Assembly: GCA_045614225.1 (NCBI GenBank)
Contig: JAZLCO010000110.1
Span: 1 to 29,450 of the forward strand
DNA: 29,450 bases
Source of the DNA: UBA9715 sp045614225
GTDB lineage: Bacteria; Actinomycetota; Coriobacteriia; Coriobacteriales; Eggerthellaceae
Direction: 5' to 3'
Shown here: one piece after another, positions 15,591-21,805 of the stretch
Layout: the number at the start of each line of letters is the position of its first letter
How positions within the stretch are numbered: the stretch's first letter is position 1
Made by a program: the position numbers and the translations under genes
The notes under the pieces: generated by a model
Database searches by the model: none
What the model was told of the DNA's origin: nothing
What the model saw: only the letters and a program-made list of their open reading frames with translations

Positions 15591-16418
15591 ATGCGCGAGA
15601 AGATCGAAAAGCATTACGCCGAAGTGGCAAAGATGGTTCAAGATGCTGAAACGGACGTGGAGACAGGTTTCCGCATCGTGTCCGATACGCGCATGGCGTG
15701 CTCACTTGCCGACTGCAGCGAGGCGTTCAACATCTATGACGAGCGTCTTGTCGAGGGCATACCCGAAAAAGCGCTCGTCGCGAGCCGTGGATGCGGCGAC
15801 CCTGTGAGCCAAGCCCGGCTACAACCAGGTGAAACAGTGCTGGACCTCGGGTGCGGTGGAGGAGTCGATGCGATCATCGCGTCACGCCTCGTCGGCGAAG
15901 AGGGAAAGGTGTACGGGCTCGACATGACGCCCGAGATGATAGAGCTTGCCCGAGAGAACTCCTTGAGCGCCGGCGCACGGAACATTGAGTATGTCGAGGG
16001 CCTCATCGAAGACATTCCGCTCGATGACGGCACGCTTGATGTCGTCCTATCGAACTGCGTCATCAATCTATCCGACGATCGGCCTGCTGCTTTGCGCGAG
16101 GCAGCTCGCGTGCTCAAGCCTGGTGGGCGCTTCGTCGTGAGCGATATCGTCGAGTTTGAGCCACTACCAGATGCGGCGCGCGGTGACGTCTGCGCCATTG
16201 CCGGTACGACTAACGGCATGCTTTCGGTCGACGCATATGCGGCGTTACTTGAGGAAGTCGGGTTCTCACGTGCATCAATCGAGCCCAAAACCGTGTACAC
16301 GATCGACGTGCTTCACGAGAAGGCGCAGCGCAAAGGTCGCATGGAGCATTTCGACCAGGTGAAGGACCTTGATGTGTCTGGCAAGACGGGAAGCGTCATC
16401 ATCACAGCCTGGCGTTAA
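15591..16418 (+). CDS. arsM: Arsenite S-adenosylmethionine methyltransferase
   Basis: A 275-residue class I SAM-dependent methyltransferase that methylates trivalent arsenic in the cytoplasm. The SAM motif LDLGCGGGVD is at residues 84-93. The three Cys needed for As(III) binding and catalysis in ArsM are present in their normal contexts: Cys68 in SRGCGDP, Cys156 in SNCVINLS, and Cys201 in GDVCAIAG. It is the short bacterial form, without the long C-terminal domain of the other ArsM in the window (26825). ATG 15591 is chosen because AGGAGGAG precedes it; the frame is open much further upstream but that region is promoter DNA. The shared dyad upstream ties it to the arr region. Confidence 0.88.
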   Translation: MREKIEKHYAEVAKMVQDAETDVETGFRIVSDTRMACSLADCSEAFNIYDERLVEGIPEKALVASRGCGDPVSQARLQPGETVLDLGCGGGVDAIIASRLVGEEGKVYGLDMTPEMIELARENSLSAGARNIEYVEGLIEDIPLDDGTLDVVLSNCVINLSDDRPAALREAARVLKPGGRFVVSDIVEFEPLPDAARGDVCAIAGTTNGMLSVDAYAALLEEVGFSRASIEPKTVYTIDVLHEKAQRKGRMEHFDQVKDLDVSGKTGSVIITAWR

Positions 16419-16474
16419 TTGGCGCAGGCCGTTCTACGCGCTCTGCAACAGGAATTGATTGAAAACGGTGGGAA

Positions 16475-17554
16475 ATGAGCACCACGAACCTGACAACGGA
16501 TGATGTGCGGCGATATGTTCAGAGCAATGATGCGCTGAAGCTTGCTGTCGGCATGCGCGATGATGCTGATACTAGTCTCATGCCGCTCGGTATGGGCGAG
16601 CACAATTTAAATTACCGACTCGACGTGCGAGGCCGCTCGTTCGTATTGCGTATCAACGTGGCCAAGCAGCCGTTCCACGATGACCAGATTTCATACGAGT
16701 TCTCTGCGCTCGAGACGCTCGCACAATGTGGGCGTGTTCCCGTACCCGTGTATCTCGATAGTTCATCAAACGCCTTAGGCGAGGGAGTGCTTGTCGAGTC
16801 GTTCTGTAAAGGCGGTATGCTCGATTTCGACCATCTGCGCCCAGGCGACCTCCGCTGTGCTGCTCAGATCATGGCCGACGTGCATGCAGTTGACGTGCCG
16901 TACGGCTGCAAGCTTCATAAGCCTTCCGATCCGTTACGCGGTTTGATGGAAGAATGCGTCGGGAGGTTCGAGGTGTACCGTAGCTCGGCATTCGAGGATG
17001 CGCGCATCACGGGATGGGCGCGCCGGTTCTTCGAAGCATCGCAGCGCGCGCTCGAGACTTCGCCTCCGCCGCGCAACTGCGAGCATATCGTCAACACTGA
17101 GACGCTTCCCTCTCATTTCCTCATACCCGAGGCAGCGGCATCGCATGCGGCTGCGAACGATGCGTCATCAGGCGTTTTCTGTTCAAACCCAGGATACTTC
17201 GTCGATTGGGAACGTCCAATTGTGGGCGAGGTAGCTCAAGACGTCGCATACTTCGTCTCCCCGACGACGACGTTCTGGGATAGCGAGTTCCTGTTTCCGG
17301 CGAGCGGAATCGACTCGTTCGTCGAGGATTATTGGCGTGCAGTCGATGGCCGTTTCAAGCGGGATGGATTCGACGAGCGGTTCGAGCCGTGGCTCATGAT
17401 GACGGCGCTTCGCAGCACGACCTGGTGCTGCCGGGCGCTCGTGACGTACAACGACCCGAGCGTCCACAAAACCGAGAAGACAGCACGGAAGTTGCCGGTG
17501 TATCTATCGAACGACTTCATGGAGATGCTGGCCGATGAGGTCTTCCACCTATAG
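16475..17554 (+). CDS. APH-fold phosphotransferase with atypical catalytic loop
   Basis: A 359-residue protein of the aminoglycoside/choline kinase-like phosphotransferase fold. The N-lobe shows GMGEHNLNYRL and FVLRIN (nucleotide-binding strand region near 39-62). The expected catalytic loop H-G-D-x4-N appears as VNTETLPSHFLI at about 206-217, so the catalytic Asp position is Glu and the His and Asn positions are changed. The metal-binding Asp is kept in DWERP at 244-248. It may still be a kinase of an altered class, or a binding protein. Substrate unknown; resistance to aminoglycosides should not be assumed. It follows arsM by 56 nt on the same strand and may be cotranscribed. GGTGGGA precedes the ATG. 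Confidence 0.78.
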   Translation: MSTTNLTTDDVRRYVQSNDALKLAVGMRDDADTSLMPLGMGEHNLNYRLDVRGRSFVLRINVAKQPFHDDQISYEFSALETLAQCGRVPVPVYLDSSSNALGEGVLVESFCKGGMLDFDHLRPGDLRCAAQIMADVHAVDVPYGCKLHKPSDPLRGLMEECVGRFEVYRSSAFEDARITGWARRFFEASQRALETSPPPRNCEHIVNTETLPSHFLIPEAAASHAAANDASSGVFCSNPGYFVDWERPIVGEVAQDVAYFVSPTTTFWDSEFLFPASGIDSFVEDYWRAVDGRFKRDGFDERFEPWLMMTALRSTTWCCRALVTYNDPSVHKTEKTARKLPVYLSNDFMEMLADEVFHL

Positions 17555-17584
17555 GAAGATGTCGAGGGGTTTGTCGAGTTATTG

Positions 17585-17613
17585 AGCAAAGCGGGCCGTT
17601 CGGGTGCTTTGCT
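17585..17613 (+). other. Hairpin between phosphotransferase and phosphatase genes
   Basis: AGCAAAGC (17585-17592) and GCTTTGCT (17606-17613) form an 8-bp stem with an inner CCG-TT-CGG pairing. There is no T run, so it is either a weak terminator or an mRNA-stability element. Confidence 0.45.
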
Positions 17614-17666
17614 GGCTTCAGTCGTGCATAATTGGCAAAGTTTGCTTGTGTTTCGAAAGGTTTGCT

Positions 17667-18452
17667 TTGAGGGTTTTAAAGCTTGAACGGGTCCCGAATG
17701 CTCGCGATTTGGGCGGCATTGCTGCAGGTGATGGGCGAGTTGTGAAATCAGGTCTCCTGTTTCGCGGTAGCGCGCTCTCGGATGCGACGCAACATGACGA
17801 AGATGTCTTGTTCCACGATCTCGGCATTGCGTGCGTCATCGATTTGCGATGCGGATGGGAGCTCGAAGCCAAACCCGACCGCATCCCAGATGGAGTCGAA
17901 TACCTTCATATTCCGTTCTACGACCTTGAAAAGGTTGGAATTGAGTACACCGAAAGCGCTGAAGGAACGAAGACTGTTGGCCGCGATGTAGCGTGTGAGC
18001 CGTCCCGTTTCTATCGCTCGCTGTCAAACCGACTCACGACTGCTCAAATGAGGCAGGCGCTCGACGAAGTGCTCTCTCGTGCGACAAATGGTTGCCCTGC
18101 CTACATCCATTGCAGCGGTGGCAAGGACCGTGCGGGAATCATGTCGCTTCTCATACTCGAGGTGCTGGGCGCGTCCCGCGAGGGCATCCTCGACGATTAC
18201 CTCTACACCAACGTATCGCGCGATGCACGCTATGACGAAATGTTCGCGCGCTTCCTACGCCTTTCGGATGGTGACGAGCAGAGGGCTCATGAACTCGTCG
18301 TTGGTCATAGAGCGGTTTCTGAGAACATCGCGGCATTTTACGATGCGATTGACGCCGAGTATGGAAGCTGGGATACGTTTTTGAGTGATGCGCTCGCAAT
18401 GACACCTGATCGGATTGCGTGTTTACGCGAGTGCTTGACCGAGCTGGCGTAA
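17667..18452 (+). CDS. Tyrosine-phosphatase-like protein (Y_phosphatase3 type)
   Basis: A 261-residue protein of the cysteine-dependent phosphatase family found in many bacteria. The N-terminal NARDLGG at 11-17 and LFRGSAL at 31-37 are family hallmarks, and the P-loop HCSGGKDRAG has the nucleophile Cys149 and Arg155. It would remove phosphate from tyrosine, serine or possibly phosphoinositide substrates; the target is unknown. A TTG start at 17667 is proposed: AAAGG lies 6 nt before it and it places NARDLGG near the N-terminus as usual. The in-frame ATG at 17604 would add 21 residues without a ribosome binding site. Confidence 0.85.
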   Translation: MRVLKLERVPNARDLGGIAAGDGRVVKSGLLFRGSALSDATQHDEDVLFHDLGIACVIDLRCGWELEAKPDRIPDGVEYLHIPFYDLEKVGIEYTESAEGTKTVGRDVACEPSRFYRSLSNRLTTAQMRQALDEVLSRATNGCPAYIHCSGGKDRAGIMSLLILEVLGASREGILDDYLYTNVSRDARYDEMFARFLRLSDGDEQRAHELVVGHRAVSENIAAFYDAIDAEYGSWDTFLSDALAMTPDRIACLRECLTELA

Positions 18453-18489
18453 AAGCAAACCTGGATGTCGATTGACGTAGCCACTTGCT

Positions 18490-18587
18490 GAAAATAGGCG
18501 AGCCGCCGTGTTAGGAGGGAGATACGGCGGCTCGTTCATTTTAGAAGGAGCGGGTGGGGTGGAGGGAAACCCGCTGCGCTTCAGACC
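18490..18587 (-). ncRNA. Predicted small RNA (copy 2 of a twin)
   Basis: On the minus strand a promoter-like TTGTCT, 17 bp, TATATT (18622-18594) precedes GAGGTCTGAAGC and, about 55 nt later, the 11-bp hairpin at 18499-18534 with the C-rich loop ATCTCCCTCCTAAC and the tail CCTATTTTC. No minus-strand gene lies downstream here, only the antisense of the phosphatase 3' end, which favours an independent transcript of about 98 nt over a leader. Prediction only. Confidence 0.38.
18499..18534. terminator. GC-rich hairpin after the phosphatase gene
   Basis: CGAGCCGCCGT (18499-18509) and ACGGCGGCTCG (18524-18534) form an 11-bp perfect stem with a 14-nt loop. On the plus strand TTCATTTT follows, so it can end the phosphatase transcript; on the minus strand CCTATTTTC follows. 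It is the counterpart of 15422-15455. Confidence 0.7.
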
Positions 18588-18604
18588 TCTTTCAATATAT
18601 GACA

Positions 18605-18622
18605 TTGTCCAATAAAAGACAA
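18605..18622. promoter_or_regulatory. Dyad operator TTGTC-N8-GACAA (site 2)
   Basis: The same perfect 18-bp dyad as at 15536, again within GACATTGTC and GACAAGG. A possible plus-strand -10, GATTAT (18635-18640), begins 21.5 nt after the dyad centre, against 22.5 nt at site 1; a second possible -10 is TATAGT at 18655-18660. It drives the DUF4405 gene. Confidence 0.62.
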
Positions 18623-18710
18623 GGGCTTTACCAAGATTATCGCCATTGTTTTGGTATAGTCGGTAAGTGGCAGAGAGGGTATCGCGTATCCGTTTCGAGG
18701 AGGTTGTTCG

Positions 18711-19511
18711 TTGTCCGTTCGCGGTCGTATAGTTTTCGATTTGCTGTTGACAGTGCTCTTGCTGTTCGAATGCTTGCATCAACTGACGGGTAATGCGCTT
18801 CATGAGATTGTAGGCGCCGCATTCTTCGTCTGCATCGTAGTTCATCTCACATTCGCATCGCGCTGGATTAAGAGTGCAGCGGGATCGCTGAAGAGCGGCG
18901 ACATGTCAAAACGCCAGCGGAAACTCGCCGTTATCGCCTTGCTGCTGGCGATTGACGTCGTGGTTCTTATGTTCAGCTCCGCAATCATCAGTCAATTGCT
19001 TTGGGATGCAGGGTTCGATTTCACGGCGCTGAACCCCGGAAACATTTGGTATCCCATCCACACTGTTGCAGCGTATGCGTTGTGCATCCTGGTGCTGGGA
19101 CATCTCTCGATGCATTGGAAGACGGTTGTTGACACGCTGCGTGTTCCGTACGATCCGTCGCGTCGTGAGGCCATTGCTTCGGGTATGAGAGCAGTCGTGC
19201 TTATTGGCGGTATCGCGCTGGGAATTACTGGGGTTGCGCGTGCTGGGTTTCAAGCATCGGATTTTGCAGTCGAGAACGAAGATGATGATTTGGAAACCGT
19301 CCAACACGGCTACCGCGAGGTAAATGCCCAAACGGGAGAATACACGGAGAATCATTCGTTCGAAGCTGCAGCTATTACGGATTCGGATGGTACCCGAAAC
19401 GAGCAAACAGCCGTTGACGAGAATGTTGAGCGCTGTCCACTGTGTCCACGCCAATGCAAGCTCTCTTCGCCTCGATGCGGTCGTCCTCGCGAAGCAGGTC
19501 TCATCTCTTAA
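18711..19511 (+). CDS. DUF4405 membrane protein (cytochrome b-like) with C-terminal Cys motif
   Basis: A 266-residue membrane protein with about five hydrophobic segments. The first 50 residues (LLTVLLLFECLHQLTGNALHE in part) match the DUF4405 pattern with His at 23, 31 and 45 placed as possible heme ligands. The C-terminal tail ends with C-x2-C-x3-C-x6-C (CPLCPRQCKLSSPRCGRP), able to bind a metal or Fe-S cluster. DUF4405 proteins are thought to be small quinone-linked heme proteins in respiratory chains. It is monocistronic, controlled by the dyad at 18605, and convergent with the arr operon, so it could carry electrons to ArrAB; that is inference. It starts with TTG at 18711, seven nt after GAGGAGG. 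Confidence 0.82.
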   Translation: MSVRGRIVFDLLLTVLLLFECLHQLTGNALHEIVGAAFFVCIVVHLTFASRWIKSAAGSLKSGDMSKRQRKLAVIALLLAIDVVVLMFSSAIISQLLWDAGFDFTALNPGNIWYPIHTVAAYALCILVLGHLSMHWKTVVDTLRVPYDPSRREAIASGMRAVVLIGGIALGITGVARAGFQASDFAVENEDDDLETVQHGYREVNAQTGEYTENHSFEAAAITDSDGTRNEQTAVDENVERCPLCPRQCKLSSPRCGRPREAGLIS

Positions 19512-19545
19512 CGAAACGGCCCCGCAAGTGCGAGGCCGTTTCGTT
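19510..19545. terminator. Bidirectional terminator between DUF4405 gene and arr operon
   Basis: AACGAAACGGCC (19510-19521) and GGCCGTTTCGTT (19534-19545) pair perfectly over 12 bp, with a CGC/GCG extension in the loop. It overlaps the stop codon of the plus-strand gene and serves the convergent ends at 19511 and 19565. Confidence 0.8.
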
Positions 19546-19564
19546 TAGTGCATGTTGGAACTGC

Positions 19565-20485
19565 TTATAGGCAAAATCCCGGAACCACGCCGAGCTCGTA
19601 GTCAGTGATCCACGCGTTGAGCGGATTGCCGTCAGCATCGACCGCAGCGAAGCCCGCTGTCCAGGTCATGCTCAGCGATCGCTGCCACCAGCCGCAGGCT
19701 TCGCCCGGCATGACGATGCCGTTGCCTTCCGAGCCGGTGAACTTGCGGACGAGCTTGTCGTTGTCGTCGTTGCCCGATACCTTCGCCTCTGAGAAGGCTT
19801 GGTACTGCTTGCCCTCAGCATTGTAGGTGCCGGCAGGAATGCCAGAGCCGCGCATGAGGTCGTTGGGCGAGATGCCTCCTGCTATTTCGACATACGAAAG
19901 CAGCCACAGCTTGTCCGATGTGGACGAGACGGTGCCGGGTGTCGTCAAGCCTGTGTTGTTGGTTTTCTTGTTCACGGCTTGGATGGCTCCCTTGAGGTCG
20001 CTCGGTAGCATGCCGGCAAAGTCCTCGTTGAGCCATTCCCGCATCTCGGATTTCTCCCAGCCAGTCTCGTTCGACGCCTCCTCGTTCATGGCATGTGCGG
20101 CAGGCGCATCTGTGAACACGAACGTCAGCCCTGCCTTGCCACCACTGGCGAGGTCGTCGTGGCGGATGCCCGCGAGCATCACGTGTGCAGCGGTACCATC
20201 GGAAAGCGTGACGCTCTTCGTGCTGGTATCGAGCTTGCCACTGCTGTTGAGCAGGTTGTACTCCATTGCGATTTCACGACCAGCCGCATCGCTGTCGGCT
20301 TCGTGAATCTCGGTAGCGATTTTCGAGAGCTCCGACCAACTGTAAGAGCTCATGGAGTTCTTCGCTGTGGTTCCACTCGAACACCCGAAGAGGCCCAGGA
20401 TGGCTATAAGCACCAGAGCCGCCGCAGTCAAAAAGACTAAACGGCCCGTCCAACGCGCATCGATGTTATCTTGGCGATTGAACAC
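19565..20485 (-). CDS. DUF6273-type lipoprotein, last gene of the arr operon
   Basis: A 306-residue predicted lipoprotein. A basic, hydrophobic N-terminus ends in a lipobox LFGC with Cys35, followed by a Ser/Thr-rich linker. The globular part has WEKSEMREWLNEDF, WLLSYVEI and WWQRSL segments, the pattern of DUF6273 domains found in surface proteins of gut anaerobes. Function unknown. It starts with GTG at 20485 after AGGAG and 1 nt behind the torD stop, so it is translationally coupled to the reductase operon. This is an unusual partner for a molybdoreductase; it may help export, assembly or substrate capture, or may be cotranscribed by chance. Confidence 0.85.
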   Translation of the reverse strand: MFNRQDNIDARWTGRLVFLTAAALVLIAILGLFGCSSGTTAKNSMSSYSWSELSKIATEIHEADSDAAGREIAMEYNLLNSSGKLDTSTKSVTLSDGTAAHVMLAGIRHDDLASGGKAGLTFVFTDAPAAHAMNEEASNETGWEKSEMREWLNEDFAGMLPSDLKGAIQAVNKKTNNTGLTTPGTVSSTSDKLWLLSYVEIAGGISPNDLMRGSGIPAGTYNAEGKQYQAFSEAKVSGNDDNDKLVRKFTGSEGNGIVMPGEACGWWQRSLSMTWTAGFAAVDADGNPLNAWITDYELGVVPGFCL

Positions 20486-20486
20486 T

Positions 20487-21110
20487 CTAGTCTCCTGTCG
20501 GGGCGCGATGTGCGCCCCTTTCGTCTTTCAGCACTGCGATGATGAGCGCGATAAGCGCTGGATAGTACGGATCTTCTGCATTGAGGTCCACGAGCTTCTT
20601 GCATTCGTCGATCCATGTGAAGATGTACTCTTCGCAGAAGTCGCCGTACGCTTCCGCAAACGCTTGCTCACCTGTTTCTTCGTAACGCTTCGCAAGAAGC
20701 GAAAGAAATGCCAACAGGAAACGCAGATGATCGGGCGGCTCGATTTCCTTTGAACCGAGCTCAAGCCCGAATTGGGCGTAAATAGCCGCTACCTCGACTG
20801 CTGCCTGGCCAAAGAGCGTGTGCTCTTCTTCCAGATAGTACGAGGGGTAGGGGGGCGCTTCCATGCGCATCGAGCCGATGAACAAGCGCGTGTAAGCGAG
20901 CTGTTCGGCTGTGCGCGACTCAAATTGTCCACCGAGGGCAAGAAGTTCGCGAATTCGATCCGCGAAAGCACCTGCATGCTCGTCGGGCAGTGCCCGAAGC
21001 GCTTCGTTGGTCTTGTCGAGCCCTTCCATAGGGTACGAGAAAGCCAACGACAGCGCCTCGAGCAGCTTCGAGTCGGCAACGCTCATCGTCTGTGTGCTTT
21101 GATCTACCAT
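20487..21110 (-). CDS. arrD: TorD/DmsD-family molybdoenzyme chaperone
   Basis: A 207-residue cytoplasmic chaperone of the TorD family. These proteins bind the Tat signal of their cognate reductase and assist cofactor insertion before export. The family signature EPPDHL is at residues 124-129, and YTRLFIG near 73-79 and PPYPSYYLEE near 86-95 are also typical. The start overlaps the end of the upstream Fe-S gene by 7 nt, indicating coupled translation. Its partner is most likely the molybdoenzyme two genes upstream. The symbol arrD depends on the identity of that enzyme. Confidence 0.9.
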   Translation of the reverse strand: MVDQSTQTMSVADSKLLEALSLAFSYPMEGLDKTNEALRALPDEHAGAFADRIRELLALGGQFESRTAEQLAYTRLFIGSMRMEAPPYPSYYLEEEHTLFGQAAVEVAAIYAQFGLELGSKEIEPPDHLRFLLAFLSLLAKRYEETGEQAFAEAYGDFCEEYIFTWIDECKKLVDLNAEDPYYPALIALIIAVLKDERGAHRAPTGD

Positions 21111-21805
21111 GTCTTGTGGAACTCCCTGATGTAGTAGACGTGCGGCCCTGTGCCTTCCTCAGGCAAGAGCACCTCGGCGTCATACATTTCCTTGAGTTGG
21201 TGAATCTCACCGTAGATGTCTTCCTCATCACCGAAGATGCGCGCTTTGGCGGGGCATGCTTCGACGCAGCGCGGATCGTCGCCATGATAGACAAGGTGTT
21301 TGCACATCTGGCACTTGAGTGCTGCACCAGGTGTGATGAGCGGCAGGTTGAACTCATCGAGTGCGGGGTCGTGCATGGGGTAGTCCTTTTTGACTGCCTC
21401 CTGCACCTCGGCGCCGCTGACCGTGCAGTCCTTGAGGAGCGTGGGAACGTCCCCCAAATCGCTTGCAGCCGTGTTGCTTGGCGCAGCGGTTATTGCATGG
21501 TACGGACATGCGGGTGCACAGGCTCCGCAAGCGATGCACTTGGTCGAGTCGATGACCGTCAGTCCCCATTCGTCCTTGGTGATAGCTCCAGTCGGGCAGA
21601 CAGCTGCACAAGCCGGGTTGTCGCAATGGTTGCACATGACTGGGCGGTAGCTGTAGCGCGGCTTCGGGAACTTGCCGGTCATCTCAGCGATGTGATTGCT
21701 CAGGAAGACGCCCTGGGGCACCTCGTTCTCGATCTTGCAAACGATGTCGCACATGCCGCAGCCGACGCAATCGTGAAGGTTGATGATCATTGCATAGCGG
21801 GTCAT
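21104..21805 (-). CDS. arrB: 4Fe-4S electron-transfer subunit, probable ArrB
   Basis: A 233-residue ferredoxin-like subunit with four cluster motifs: Cys13/16/19/23, Cys58/61/66/70, Cys90/93/96/100 and Cys165/168/180/184, as in DmsB, PsrB and ArrB. It passes electrons to the catalytic subunit. Its length is close to the 234 residues I recall for ArrB of Shewanella. It has no signal peptide and would be exported together with the Tat-tagged A subunit. The start codon shares one base with the stop of the A subunit (TAATG), so the two are tightly coupled. No NrfD/PsrC-type membrane anchor gene follows. Confidence 0.88.
   Translation of the reverse strand: MTRYAMIINLHDCVGCGMCDIVCKIENEVPQGVFLSNHIAEMTGKFPKPRYSYRPVMCNHCDNPACAAVCPTGAITKDEWGLTVIDSTKCIACGACAPACPYHAITAAPSNTAASDLGDVPTLLKDCTVSGAEVQEAVKKDYPMHDPALDEFNLPLITPGAALKCQMCKHLVYHGDDPRCVEACPAKARIFGDEEDIYGEIHQLKEMYDAEVLLPEEGTGPHVYYIREFHKTW

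Noticed and set aside
18423..18845. Minus-strand open frame of 140 codons across the phosphatase end, hairpin and DUF4405 start
   Set aside because: It runs through a terminator hairpin, a promoter and two genes; the region is better explained as control DNA or a small RNA.
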